A stretch of 64,000 nt of DNA from Bifidobacterium moraviense (GCF_012932365.1 NZ_JAAIIH010000013.1:1-64000); one strand, 5' to 3'. Shown: positions 24,728 through 33,764, counted from the stretch's first letter. The notes: generated by a model from the letters alone, not told the origin. Numbers and translations are program-made.

Positions 24728-24807
24728 GGCCCCGCCGGCGTTCCCGTCGGCGCCCGGCCGTGGCGTTCGGCCGCGGCGCCCGGCGCTCCTCCGACGTCTC
24801 CGCCGTG

Positions 24808-24842
24808 TACGCTGTGCTGGTACGGGGCCGGCGAACCGGCCC
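24808..24842 (+). promoter_or_regulatory. Promoter region of the second LacI gene with a GC-rich palindrome
   Basis: A TACGCT -10-like hexamer (24808-24813) is followed by GGGCCGG-CGAA-CCGGCCC (24825-24842), a perfect 7-bp inverted repeat. Its position just after the probable transcription start would suit an autoregulatory operator. Confidence 0.35.
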
Positions 24843-24871
24843 AACGGACGACGTCGAAGGAGCCGCGAATC

Positions 24872-25873
24872 ATGGCACGCCGCGCACGCGTGAACCTCAC
24901 GGATGTGGCCAGGGCCGCGGGAGTGTCCGTGGCCACGGCATCGAAGGCGCTCAACGACGCCCCGCAGGTGCGCGCCTCCACGCGAGAGCGCGTGATCCGC
25001 TGCGCGCAGGCGCTCGGCTTCGAGCCGCGCAACGCCTCCGCCGCCGCGGTGGCCGGCGTGCGCCCCATCGGCATGGTGGCCTCCGACCGCATGGGCCTCA
25101 TGGCCATGCCGGTGCTGGCCGGCGCCGAACGCTACTTCAGTTCGCGCGGCGTGCCCGTCTTCTTCGCCAACGCGTACGGCGACCCCGAGCTGCGCAACCG
25201 GTACGTGGACTCGCTGGTGCGCTACGGCGTGCGCGGCCTGCTGATGATGGGCGACAACGCGAACCCCAGCGAGCCCTCGGTGGACTGTCCGGTGCCGGTG
25301 GTGTACGCGCGCCGGCGTTCCACGGACCCGAACGACTTCGCCGTGCTGCACGACGACTGCGGCGTGGGCGCGATGCAGGTGGACCATCTGGTGGAACGCG
25401 GCTGCACGTCCGTGGGCATCGTGGTGGGCGATCTGACGCGCCGGTCCGCCGTCGAGCGGCTCAGGGGCGCGCGCGACCGCCTGCGCGAGCTGGGGCTCTC
25501 CCCGGCCTTCGTCTCCGTGGGGGAGACATGGCGCGAGGAGGGCGGCCGGCGCGCGGTGGCGGACGCGATGGCGCGCGGCGCCGCGTTCGACGGGCTGGCG
25601 TGCGGCAACGACGAGCTGGCCCGCGGCGCCCTGGACGCCCTGCGCGAGCGCGGCGTGCGCGTGCCGGACGAGGTGCAGGTGATCGGCGTGGACAACCGCG
25701 AGACCGAGGTGCGCAACGCGCGCCCCACGCTCACCAGCGTGGACCTGCGGCTCGTGGAGCTGGGCGCCTTGGCCGCGCAGCGGCTGGTGGAGCTCATCGA
25801 CGGCGCGGGGCACCGCGGCGTGGAGCGCTTCGGCGGCACGGTGGTGCAGCGGTCCTCCACGCGCGGTGTCTGA
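24872..25873 (+). CDS. LacI-family transcriptional regulator
   Basis: A protein of 333 residues. HTH VNLTDVARAAGVSVATASKA at the N-terminus, with the less common AS(K) in place of VS(R) in the recognition helix, then a PBP-like effector domain ending in VIGVDNRETEV and LTSVDLRLVELGALAAQRL. ATG follows AAGGAG by 9 nt. It is convergent with the GH2 beta-glucuronidase gene; the stop codons of both lie in the two arms of one hairpin. It may regulate that enzyme or the binding-protein gene beyond it. Effector unknown. Confidence 0.87.
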   Translation: MARRARVNLTDVARAAGVSVATASKALNDAPQVRASTRERVIRCAQALGFEPRNASAAAVAGVRPIGMVASDRMGLMAMPVLAGAERYFSSRGVPVFFANAYGDPELRNRYVDSLVRYGVRGLLMMGDNANPSEPSVDCPVPVVYARRRSTDPNDFAVLHDDCGVGAMQVDHLVERGCTSVGIVVGDLTRRSAVERLRGARDRLRELGLSPAFVSVGETWREEGGRRAVADAMARGAAFDGLACGNDELARGALDALRERGVRVPDEVQVIGVDNRETEVRNARPTLTSVDLRLVELGALAAQRLVELIDGAGHRGVERFGGTVVQRSSTRGV

Positions 25874-25895
25874 CCGCCCGATCGTCCGGTCAGAC
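25868..25895. terminator. Bidirectional hairpin carrying both stop codons
   Basis: GTCTGACCG (25868-25876) and CGGTCAGAC (25887-25895) are perfect inverse copies with a 10-nt loop. The TGA of the LacI gene lies in the left arm and the TGA of the minus-strand GH2 gene in the right arm. Confidence 0.6.
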
Positions 25896-27650
25896 GGTCG
25901 CCTGGCGCTCCGCGACCTCGCCGAACACCTCCTTGACCGCGTCGTACGCCATCTTCGGGCGGCGGAACTCGTCCACGATGCCCTTGTCGTTGCGGCGCTT
26001 GGCGCGCACGCGCCACCATTCGCGGTCCACGCGCACGTCGCAGAACTGCCAGATGAACACGCCGGTCACCGCGGGCTCATCGAACGCCTCCGTGAGCTGC
26101 TTGCGCAGCGTGTTCGCCTGGTACTCCTCGGTCCAGATCTCCTCGTCGCGGTTGCGGAAGCCGTAGATCGCGCCGGCGCCGATCTCCGAGATGATGAGCG
26201 GCTTGCCCGCCCCGCCGTGCTCGCGCGTGTAGGCGAGCTGGTCGGTGATCATCCGCGTGGCGCTCTTGGCCTCGTACCAGTACGGATAGATGTTCCACGA
26301 GACCACGTCGGGCAGGTCGAGGCACATGTCGTCGCGCATGTGGCAGGTGGCGGAGGTGACGGGGCGCGAGACGTCGAGCTCGCGGATGAGCGCGTACTGG
26401 CGCTCGTAGCATTCGCGGCCGTACGCGGTGTTGCTGGCGCACTCGTTGAGGATGCCCCAGATCACGATGGACGGGTGGTTGTAGTGCGTCTCGATCATCT
26501 CGCGGATCACCTGCGCCGCCTGCGCCTGGAAGTGCGGGTTGCGCATGTGCTCCTCGTCCATGCCGCGCGCGTGGTTCTCCTCCCACACCAGCAGGCCGCG
26601 CTCGTCGCACATGTCCAGGAAGCGCTCGTCGTTGGGGTAGTGGCTGGTGCGCACCGCGTTGCCGTGCATGTCCTCGATGAGGTCGAGGTCGACCTGCATG
26701 GCCTGCGGGGGCAGCGCGTTGCCGAACGCGGGGTGGTCCTCGTGGCGGCAGAAGCCTCGGATGACGATCGGTTTGCCGTTGAGCTCGATGCGGTCGCCGT
26801 TCACGCGCACGGTGCGGAAGCCCACGCGGTCGATGAGGTCGTCCGCCGGCCTGCCGTTGACGAGCAGCGTGGCGGTGACCGGGTACAGCGCCGGGTCTTC
26901 GCAGGTCCACGGGCGGACGCCGGGGCACTCCACGGTGGTGGCCAGCGCCAGGTACTCGTACTCGCCTTCGCAGGGCGTCACGTCGGCCTCGACGGTCTGA
27001 CCCGCCAGCTCCACGCGCAGCGCCATGCGGGTGCCGGCGCGCGGCTTGCGCAGGGTGCGGCACCAGACCTCCACGTGCGCCTTCCAGACGCCCTCGCCGT
27101 CGCCGTTCCCGTTGCCGTCGCCGTGCGCGGGCGTGACGGGCGTGACGTGGACGCGTTCGATGGACGTGTCCGGCACGAGGTCGAGCGCCACCGGGCGCGA
27201 GATGCCGCCGTACGACATGTAGTCGTTGGGGAAGTTGAGCGCGTAGTCCTCGCGGAAGGCGTTGTCCACCGTCACGTCGAGCCGGTGCTCGCCGGCGGCG
27301 AGCGCGGGGACCGCGAAGACGAAGGGGGTGTAGGCGTTGTAGTGCTCGCCGAGGAGCCTGCCGTCCAGCTCCACGCGCGCGAAGTGGCTCACGCCCTTGA
27401 ACTCGAGGCGCACGTTGCCCTCGGCCTCGAACGTGGTGGAGTAGCGCGCGCGGCCGCGGTAGTTCTCCAGGCCGGGGTAGGTCTGCCAGCAGGAGGGGAC
27501 GGTGACCTTGCGCGATGCGGCGGGCGCGGGTTCGGATGCGGCGGGTTCGGTGGCGCCTTCCGCTGGTTCCTCGGGCAGGACGGTGAAATCCCACAGGCCG
27601 CCCAGTTCGGTGGTGCGGCGGATGCGGTGGGTGTCGAAGGTGCGGAGCAT
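25890..27650 (-). CDS. GH2 beta-glucuronidase
   Basis: A cytoplasmic protein of 586 residues, close to the 600 of GusA enzymes. The acid/base is E403 (WGILNEC) and the nucleophile E489 (ISEIGAG). The motif RRNDKGI (N554, K556) matches the NxK motif that beta-glucuronidases use to bind the substrate carboxylate, and RPKMAYDAVKEVF is the usual C-terminal end. A Glu/Pro/Ala-rich insertion lies at residues 27-45, and a Gly/Asn/Asp repeat near 176-186. It would release glucuronic acid for UxaC. GAGG precedes the ATG. It is divergent from the first binding-protein gene across a 670-bp region. Confidence 0.87.
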   Translation of the reverse strand: MLRTFDTHRIRRTTELGGLWDFTVLPEEPAEGATEPAASEPAPAASRKVTVPSCWQTYPGLENYRGRARYSTTFEAEGNVRLEFKGVSHFARVELDGRLLGEHYNAYTPFVFAVPALAAGEHRLDVTVDNAFREDYALNFPNDYMSYGGISRPVALDLVPDTSIERVHVTPVTPAHGDGNGNGDGEGVWKAHVEVWCRTLRKPRAGTRMALRVELAGQTVEADVTPCEGEYEYLALATTVECPGVRPWTCEDPALYPVTATLLVNGRPADDLIDRVGFRTVRVNGDRIELNGKPIVIRGFCRHEDHPAFGNALPPQAMQVDLDLIEDMHGNAVRTSHYPNDERFLDMCDERGLLVWEENHARGMDEEHMRNPHFQAQAAQVIREMIETHYNHPSIVIWGILNECASNTAYGRECYERQYALIRELDVSRPVTSATCHMRDDMCLDLPDVVSWNIYPYWYEAKSATRMITDQLAYTREHGGAGKPLIISEIGAGAIYGFRNRDEEIWTEEYQANTLRKQLTEAFDEPAVTGVFIWQFCDVRVDREWWRVRAKRRNDKGIVDEFRRPKMAYDAVKEVFGEVAERQATV

Positions 27651-28319
27651 GGGGACCTCGGTTTCTTGGGGTTCGGGCGGCGTCGGCGCGGCGCTGCGTC
27701 GGGTGGGGTGGTCCGCGTCGGCTCCGGCGTGCCGTGCCGTCGTCCTCGGCGAACCTCATGACCGCAACGCTACCGGGGCTTCCGGGGGTCCGCATCGGGG
27801 CGTCGGCGCATGCCCGGCGGCGTGTCGCCTTGGGACGACGCCGATTCGCACGCCGACCGAAAAATTTCGGTATGTCTTTCGCGAATCGTGTGTTTCGCGG
27901 CGCGGGGCGCGATGCGCGGACGACCGGAAAGCCAAGCGCCGCAACGGTTCTCGGGCCGTTGCGGCGCGCGTCGCGGAGACGTGCGGCGCGATCGCGGGGC
28001 CGTCGCGCGACTGCCGCGTGCCGCCGACCTTCCGTCCGACCGCATCGGCGCGGTCCGGCCGAAGGAACGATGGCGTGAGATCCGCGTCGTTCCAAGGGTT
28101 TCGCGGCATGGCGACCGCCGCGCGCCGCGTCCCGTGAGGCTCCGTCGGCCCCGGCCCGCGCCGCGTCGCCGCGCGCCTCGGACTCCGTCTCCGGGACCGT
28201 CGCGCAGCCGTTACGATGACAGCCATCAGAACGCCGCACGGTCGCTGCATCGATCCCGCATCGCATCGATTCCGTGCACGGCGTCATCTGAGACATTTCA
28301 AGGAAGAAAGGTCACGATC
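27651..28319. other. Divergent regulatory region between beta-glucuronidase and binding protein 1
   Basis: No gene. CGATTCGC (27842-27849) and GCGAATCG (27881-27888) enclose the palindrome ACCGAAA-AA-TTTCGGT (27856-27871). A second, strong hairpin, CGCCGCAACGG-N8-CCGTTGCGGCG (27937-27966), follows. A TACGAT -10-like hexamer at 28212-28217 may serve the binding-protein gene. Confidence 0.55.
27842..27888. promoter_or_regulatory. Nested palindromes, candidate operator in a divergent promoter region
   Basis: The outer 8-bp arms CGATTCGC/GCGAATCG and the inner 7-bp arms ACCGAAA/TTTCGGT are almost concentric. They lie about 190 bp before the GH2 start and 430 bp before the binding-protein start. 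No matching copy was found elsewhere in the window. Confidence 0.4.
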
Positions 28320-29624
28320 ATGAACAACCATGTCAGGAAGGCCATCGCCGTGGCGGCGATCGGCGCGATGTCCGTCTCCCTCGCCGCATGCGGCGGCGGG
28401 TCCTCGAACGGCTCGTCCGATTCCGGCAAGCTCACCATCGCGTGGTGGGGCAACCAGACGCGCAACGAGCGCCAGCGCAAGGTGGACGACCTGTTCGCCG
28501 GCAAGCACGACGGGCTGACCATCGACGGCCAGTTCTCCCAGTACAACGACTACTGGCAGAAGATGGCCACCAACGCCGCCGGCAAGACCCTGCCGGACAT
28601 CATCCAGATGGACTTCTCCTACCTGAGCCAGTACATCGACAACAAGCTGCTCGAGCCGCTGGACGACTACGTCTCCTCCGGCAAGATCGACCTTTCGGAC
28701 GTGGACGACAACACCGTGTCCTCCGGCCGCGGCACCGACGGCAAGCTGTACGCGCTGCCCAGCGCCGTCAACGCGCCCACCATGGTCTACAACAAGACCC
28801 TGCTCGACTCGCTCGGCATCACGATCCCGGACAACTGGACGCTCGACGACTTCCAGAACATCGCCCGCGAGGTGTACGCCAAGGCCGGCGTGCGCACCCA
28901 CTTCGGCTACATGGGCGACGCCTACAACCTCGAGTACAACCTGCGCGCCCACGACGTCTCGCTGTTCGACGGCGACGCCCTCGGCACCACCGATCCCAAG
29001 TACTACGAGGAGTACTTCAAGGTCTTCGAGAACGGCTACAAGGAAGGCTGGCACCTGACCGCCGAGTTCTACACCGGCATCACGCTCAACTCGCAGGAGC
29101 AGTCCCCGCTGGTCAACTACTCGTCGCCGGACACGCAGTCCTGGGTCTCGCTGTCCTGGTCCAACCAGATCGTCTCCTTCGCCAACGTCAGCGACAAGAA
29201 CGAGCTCGCCCTCGCCCCGTGGCCCAGCGCGAACGTGAAGAAGTCGAACTACGTGCACCCGAGCCAGTACTGGGCCATCTCCAGGACCTCCAAGAACAAG
29301 GACCTGGCCGCCGACTTCATCAACTTCTACACCAATGACGCCGAGGCCGCCAAGATCATGCTCACCGACCGCGGCATCCCGATCTCCAGCAAGATGATCG
29401 ACGCCATCACCCCGTCCCTCACCAAGTACGAGAAGGTGGCCGCCGACTACCAGAAGACCGTGGGCGAGAACAGCTCCCCGATCAACCAGCCCATGCCCGC
29501 CAAGGCCGCCGAGATCAACTCCACCGTCATCCCCACCATCGAGGAATCGATCATGTACGGCAAGCTCGACGCCGCCGGCGCCGCCCAGGAGTTCATCGCC
29601 AAGGCCCAGGACGCCCTGAAGTAA
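28320..29624 (+). CDS. Solute-binding lipoprotein of a sugar ABC importer (CUT1 type), copy 1
   Basis: A protein of 434 residues. The lipoprotein signal ends SLAAC with the lipidated C24; a Gly/Ser linker and LTIAWWGNQTRNERQ follow. It has the SBP_bac_1 fold pattern: SGKIDLSDVDDN, YNKTLLDSLGITIPDNWTLD and FINFYTNDAEAAKIMLTDRG. It would bind an oligosaccharide outside the membrane and deliver it to ABC permeases; none is encoded in the window. Of the five paralogues here it is most like that at 49194 (both have DSLGITIPDNWTLDDFQNIA). It lies between beta-glucuronidase (divergent) and the CE12-type esterase. ATG follows GAAAGG. Confidence 0.9.
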   Translation: MNNHVRKAIAVAAIGAMSVSLAACGGGSSNGSSDSGKLTIAWWGNQTRNERQRKVDDLFAGKHDGLTIDGQFSQYNDYWQKMATNAAGKTLPDIIQMDFSYLSQYIDNKLLEPLDDYVSSGKIDLSDVDDNTVSSGRGTDGKLYALPSAVNAPTMVYNKTLLDSLGITIPDNWTLDDFQNIAREVYAKAGVRTHFGYMGDAYNLEYNLRAHDVSLFDGDALGTTDPKYYEEYFKVFENGYKEGWHLTAEFYTGITLNSQEQSPLVNYSSPDTQSWVSLSWSNQIVSFANVSDKNELALAPWPSANVKKSNYVHPSQYWAISRTSKNKDLAADFINFYTNDAEAAKIMLTDRGIPISSKMIDAITPSLTKYEKVAADYQKTVGENSSPINQPMPAKAAEINSTVIPTIEESIMYGKLDAAGAAQEFIAKAQDALK

Positions 29625-29654
29625 GGGCTCCGCGGCCGCCGGCCCGGTTTCCGC

Positions 29655-29706
29655 GACGGCCCGGTCCATGGGACGGAGGTCTCTTCGCCCCGTGGGCCGG
29701 GCCGTC
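29655..29706 (+). terminator. Hairpin after binding protein 1
   Basis: GACGGCCCGG (29655-29664) pairs with CCGGGCCGTC (29697-29706). No U-tract; it could terminate or protect the 3' end. Confidence 0.45.
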
Positions 29707-29770
29707 CGCGCATGGGACGCCGAACGGCGCAAGAAAAGCGAACGACTGAGCCAGAAACGTCAATGCGCAG

Positions 29771-29801
29771 CTGATATATCAATGCCGTCGGCGGGTATAT
29801 T
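29771..29801 (+). promoter_or_regulatory. Third GntR operator candidate and promoter of the esterase gene
   Basis: CTGATATATCAA (29771-29782) contains the same perfect palindrome TGATATATCA found twice at 23486-23509. A TATATT -10 element lies at 29796-29801, so the operator covers the -35 region. Confidence 0.7.
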
Positions 29802-29847
29802 GGCAACCATCCATGAAGTACACCGATGTACGGGGAGCTGATCGAGA

Positions 29848-31584
29848 ATGACGGAACACGCGAAGCGCATGCGGACCGGCGACGCCGAGCTGGTCGCGCC
29901 GGACGGCGGGCCCGTGGCGTACGACGCGGCCCGCGGCTGGGGTCTCGTCACGCCGCAGGTGCGCGCCGACGGCGCGGTGCCGCCCGACGCCGAGCTCAAC
30001 GGCGGCTTCGGGCCGTTCGGCTGGTACCGGCCGGGCATGGCGTTCCGCGCCGGGCAGACCTCCGGATTCGTGCCGTCCGTGGTGCGCGTGGACGTGCCGG
30101 CGCACGGCAGCTACCGGGTCCGTCTCGTCATCGACGGCCACGGGCCGGACGCCCGTCACGGCGACGTGTCCGACACGGGTCTGGACGGGCGCGACGTGCT
30201 GGTCTTCGCCGGCGACAGGCAGCTGGCGTACCGCGGCGAACTGCCCGCGGACGGCTCGCCGCTGGAGGTGGAGGCCGTCGTCAACGTCTCCGACTTCGTG
30301 CCTCGCGGTCATCAGGCGCCGCAGGCCGTAGGCTTCGTCGCGCTGGCGGTGGTCGGCGCCCACGCGCGTCCGGTGCGCGTCCATGTGGAGCCCATGGACG
30401 ACGGCTCCGGGCCCGCGTGCGGCGCCGACGGCACGCGCCGCACGCCGGTCGTGTGGATCGCCGGCGACTCCACCGTCACCGACGAGGGCGCCCAGTACCC
30501 GTACGCCCCCTCCGACCCGTACTGCGGCTGGGGCGCGATGCTCCCCGCCTGGCTGGACCTCGGCGTGGCCGTCTCCAACCACGCCCGCTCCGGCCTGACC
30601 ACGCTCACCTTCCGCTCCGGGCGCCACTACGAGCCCGTGCGCGCGGACTGGCGCCCCGGCGACTATCTGGTCATCCAGTTCGGGCACAACGACCAGAAGC
30701 GCCCGGAGCTCGACGCGCGCGGCGGCTACCGGCGCGAGCTCGCCCGCTACGTGGCCGAGGCGCGCGCGGCCGGCGTCCGCCCGATCCTCGTCACATCCCT
30801 CGCCCGCAACACGTGGAACCCGGACGGCACCTACCACGACCTGCTCCGCGACTGGGCGCAGGCCGTGATCGAGCTCGGCCGCGACGAGCACGTGCCGGTG
30901 GTCGACCTGCATGCCCTGAGCATGGCGCTGGTCACCGGCCTCGGCGACGAGGGGGCGCGCCCGATGTACCACGCCGGCGACCGCACCCACATGCACGACG
31001 TGGGCGCGTACCGCATCGCCGGCATGGTGGCCGGCGAGCTGCGGCGCGTGCTGGGCTCGTGGGACGCCGGCGCCGATTCCGCCGAGGCGCGCGACTACCG
31101 CGCGCTCGCCGGGCACGTGACCCGCGGCTTCGGCGACTGGCCGCTGCCCCCGCGCGCCCACGACGTGGACCGCCCCCAGCTCGTGGTGGACCAGTACCTC
31201 GACCCGCTGTACCTCAAGTACACGGCCGAACCGTACGTCGCCGGCGACATCTCGCCGTTCCGCAAGGTCCGCCTGCTCACGCCGATCCCCGGCGCCGCGT
31301 CCGCCGATGCCGCCGCTCCTGCCCGCCGCCCCCTCGACGTGCTGCTCTACGTCGGCGAGGCGATCGACCCCGAGCCGGTCGTCGCCGCGCGCCCCGCGCT
31401 CGCCGACGCGCTGGCCGCAGGTCACGTCGTGGCCCTCGTCGCCTACCGCACCGAGGAGATCACGCAGGATCCGGCGCTGCCCATCGTGCCCGTGGCCGCG
31501 ATGGGGTACCTCGCCGCGAACGCCGACCGCTTCGGCATCGACCCGCGCCCCGCGTCCATCACGCTGGCGGGGCCGCTGCCCTGA
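29848..31584 (+). CDS. SGNH-hydrolase, rhamnogalacturonan acetylesterase-like (CE12 type)
   Basis: A cytoplasmic protein of 578 residues. Residues 1-195 form a beta-rich N-terminal domain (FGWYRPG, VVRVDVPAHGSYRVRL). The SGNH domain follows: block I AGDSTV with S208, NHARSG, block III IQFGHNDQK with N281, and block V DRTHMHDVGAY with D378 and H381. These blocks are those of CE12 enzymes that remove acetyl groups from rhamnogalacturonan. About 150 further residues form an unassigned C-terminal part. It is followed by GH28 on the same strand after 98 bp, and probably shares control by the GntR protein through the site at 29771. Actual ester substrate unproven. Confidence 0.85.
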   Translation: MTEHAKRMRTGDAELVAPDGGPVAYDAARGWGLVTPQVRADGAVPPDAELNGGFGPFGWYRPGMAFRAGQTSGFVPSVVRVDVPAHGSYRVRLVIDGHGPDARHGDVSDTGLDGRDVLVFAGDRQLAYRGELPADGSPLEVEAVVNVSDFVPRGHQAPQAVGFVALAVVGAHARPVRVHVEPMDDGSGPACGADGTRRTPVVWIAGDSTVTDEGAQYPYAPSDPYCGWGAMLPAWLDLGVAVSNHARSGLTTLTFRSGRHYEPVRADWRPGDYLVIQFGHNDQKRPELDARGGYRRELARYVAEARAAGVRPILVTSLARNTWNPDGTYHDLLRDWAQAVIELGRDEHVPVVDLHALSMALVTGLGDEGARPMYHAGDRTHMHDVGAYRIAGMVAGELRRVLGSWDAGADSAEARDYRALAGHVTRGFGDWPLPPRAHDVDRPQLVVDQYLDPLYLKYTAEPYVAGDISPFRKVRLLTPIPGAASADAAAPARRPLDVLLYVGEAIDPEPVVAARPALADALAAGHVVALVAYRTEEITQDPALPIVPVAAMGYLAANADRFGIDPRPASITLAGPLP

Positions 31585-31682
31585 GTCCCCGTCCGTCGCC
31601 CCGCCTTGTTCCTCCCGTCTCGCTTCCGCCCGCCGCATCTTCCGAACGCCCGCTCACCCCACCGATCCCCGAAAGGACCCCC

Positions 31683-33026
31683 ATGGACTACGTCATCACC
31701 GACTTCGGCGCCGTGCCCGACGGCGTCACCAACAACCGCGAGGCCATCCAGACCGCCGTGGACAGGGCGCACGAGGCCGGCGGCGGCCGCGTCGTGGTGC
31801 CCACCGGGCGCTTCCTGTCCGGCGCGATCGTGCTCAGGAGCCACGTCACGCTGCATCTGGAGACCGGCGCGTGGCTCATCAGCAGCCTCAGGTCGGAGGA
31901 CGGCATCGACTTCGCCGCCGAATTCGACGACGACACCGAGAACGCCGGCTGGGAGGGCGGCTGCTTCCTGTTCGCCCGCCACGCCGAGGACATCGTCATC
32001 GAAGGCCACGGCACCATCTACGGCCAGGGCGACAAGGTGTTCTGGGACGACGACTCGGACAACGGCTTCCACGAGTGCCCGCTCGCCGTCAGGGGCGAGC
32101 TGTGGGGGCGCCCGCGCACCACGTACTTCGAGGACGTCACCGACCTCACGGTGCGCGACGTCACCTTCCGCGACGCCGCGTTCTGGACGCTGCACATGGC
32201 CGGCTGCAACCGCGTGCGCGTGGAGGGCGTGCGCATCCTCAACGACCAGCGCGCCCCCAACAACGACGGCATCGACCCGGACACCTGCAAGGACGTGGTC
32301 ATCTCCAACTGCATCGTGGTCACCGGCGACGACGCGATCGTGGTCAAGAACACGCCGCCCATGGCCAAGCGCTACGGCGCCTGCGAGAACGTGGTCATCT
32401 CCAACTGCGTGCTCGCCTCGCGCGACTCCGCGCTCAAGGTGGGCACGGAGACCGGCTCGGCGATCCGCAACGTGATCCTGTCCGACTGCGTGTTCCGCGA
32501 CTGCTCGCGCGGCGTGGGCATCTGGGTGCGCGACGGCGCGACCGTGGAGGACATCCACGTGCACCACGTCTCCGGCGCCACGAGGCAGTACGCCGACTCC
32601 TACCGCGACGGGCGGCGCGGCGGCTGGTGGGGCAAGGGCGAGCCGATCTTCGTCTCCGCCACGCCGCGCGCGCGTCCCACCGTGCCACGTCCGGGCGTGA
32701 TCCGCAACGTCACGTTCGACCACATCGCCATGACGTGTGAGTCGTGCGTGTTCATCGCGGGGGAGGAGGACGCGGTGATCGAGAACGTGCGCGTCTCCGA
32801 TCTCGACCTGACGATGCGCGCGCAGGGCACGCAGCCGGCGAGGTGGTTCGACGAGCAGCCGAGCGCCCGCGGCCTGTACGAGCACGAGATCCCGGCGGTC
32901 TACGTGCGACACGCCGACGACGTGCGGATCGAGGGCACGCTCAGGCGCGAGGGCGCGTACGCCGACACGCCGATCGTGCTCGCCGAATCGGCGCGCAGGG
33001 TGCATGTGAACCTGGCCGAACGGTGA
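31683..33026 (+). CDS. GH28-family enzyme (polygalacturonase-like), atypical active site
   Basis: A right-handed beta-helix protein of 447 residues without a signal peptide. It starts VITDFGAVPDGVTNNREAIQ and has the GH28 acidic motifs NNDGID (D195) and TGDDAI (D216, D217). Where classical polygalacturonases have the GHG histidine, this protein has SRDSALKVGTETG. GWWGKGEPIFV and a long Arg/Gly loop follow. GH28 enzymes cut galacturonic acid linkages; intracellular ones usually act on short oligomers from the non-reducing end. ATG follows GAAAGGA. It follows the CE12-type esterase, which fits processing of acetylated rhamnogalacturonan fragments. Confidence 0.85.
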   Translation: MDYVITDFGAVPDGVTNNREAIQTAVDRAHEAGGGRVVVPTGRFLSGAIVLRSHVTLHLETGAWLISSLRSEDGIDFAAEFDDDTENAGWEGGCFLFARHAEDIVIEGHGTIYGQGDKVFWDDDSDNGFHECPLAVRGELWGRPRTTYFEDVTDLTVRDVTFRDAAFWTLHMAGCNRVRVEGVRILNDQRAPNNDGIDPDTCKDVVISNCIVVTGDDAIVVKNTPPMAKRYGACENVVISNCVLASRDSALKVGTETGSAIRNVILSDCVFRDCSRGVGIWVRDGATVEDIHVHHVSGATRQYADSYRDGRRGGWWGKGEPIFVSATPRARPTVPRPGVIRNVTFDHIAMTCESCVFIAGEEDAVIENVRVSDLDLTMRAQGTQPARWFDEQPSARGLYEHEIPAVYVRHADDVRIEGTLRREGAYADTPIVLAESARRVHVNLAER

Positions 33027-33163
33027 TCCCGGCGAGGGGCGCCCGATGCGAGGGGTGCCCCAAAACGGCGGAATTTCACCGCGTGTCGCGGAATTTGCAT
33101 TATTCCGGATTCCATGGCATGATGGTCAAGTTGCCGCGCACGGCCTTGGTCAAGTGCGGCAAT

Positions 33164-33245
33164 GGCGGATTTCCCAAGCGGTCAAAGGGAGCTGACTGTA
33201 AATCAGCCGCTTCGTGCTTCAGTGGTTCGAATCCACTATCCGCCA
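33164..33245 (+). tRNA. tRNA-Tyr (GTA)
   Basis: Acceptor arms GGCGGAT (33164-33170) and ATCCGCC (33238-33244) pair perfectly, with discriminator A. The anticodon GTA is at 33198-33200 in the loop CTGTAAA, and a long variable arm is present, as required for tRNA-Tyr in bacteria. The 3' CCA is not encoded. Confidence 0.95.
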
Positions 33246-33246
33246 C

Positions 33247-33318
<72 letters not shown>

Positions 33319-33324
33319 CTCCAT

Positions 33325-33398
33325 GGCGGGGTAGCTCAGCTGGCTAGAGCGTGCGACTCATAATCGCAAGGTCAAGAGTTCGAGTCTCTTCCTCGCTA
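33325..33398 (+). tRNA. tRNA-Met (CAT), elongator type
   Basis: Acceptor GGCGGGG pairs with CCTCGCT using two G-U pairs. The anticodon stem is TGCGA/TCGCA and the anticodon CAT is at 33359-33361. A-U and G-U pairs at the acceptor end and a standard D arm suit an elongator rather than an initiator tRNA. The rpmG gene follows 49 bp downstream. Confidence 0.9.
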
Positions 33399-33447
33399 CA
33401 AAGGCCGACGGCAGTCGGTGAACACACGAAGACAGAGGTGACAAGAC

Positions 33448-33618
33448 ATGGCAAGCAAGAGCGCCGACATTCGCCCGGGCATCACGCTCGCATGCACTGA
33501 GTGCAAGGAGCGCAACTACATTACGACCAAGAACCGTCGTAACACCCCGGATCGTCTCGAGCTCAAGAAGTTCTGCCCGCGCTGCGGCAAGCAGACCGTG
33601 CACCGCGAGACCCGCTGA
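33448..33618 (+). CDS. rpmG: Ribosomal protein bL33
   Basis: A protein of 56 residues: begins [19 protein letters not shown], contains [19 protein letters not shown] and ends [11 protein letters not shown]. Two CxxC pairs (CTEC and CPRC) make it the zinc-binding form of L33. It belongs to the large ribosomal subunit. It is probably co-transcribed with the three tRNAs just upstream and is followed by a strong terminator at 33644. The position before murB agrees with other actinobacterial genomes as far as known. Confidence 0.97.
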   Translation: MASKSADIRPGITLACTECKERNYITTKNRRNTPDRLELKKFCPRCGKQTVHRETR

Positions 33619-33643
33619 GTCTCCGTCTGTTCCAAGACTTTCG

Positions 33644-33673
33644 AAACCCGACCCTCACCGGTCGGGTTTTCTT
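33644..33673 (+). terminator. Intrinsic terminator of the tRNA-rpmG unit
   Basis: AACCCGACC (33645-33653) pairs with GGTCGGGTT (33660-33668), loop of 6, followed by TTCTT. One of the clearest rho-independent terminators in the window. Confidence 0.9.
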
Positions 33674-33764
33674 GTATCCGCGCCCGGCGTCGGTGCCGGC
33701 GCCCGGGCGCCCGCTGTGAGGCATCTCACGCGCCCGGCTCTGGCCGGACTTCCCGCGCGGGCAC

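Noticed and set aside
31683-33026. GH28 at 31683 as a dead enzyme because GHG is missing
   Set aside because: The catalytic aspartates are intact and the same substitution pattern occurs in the second GH28 here, which suggests a subgroup and not decay.
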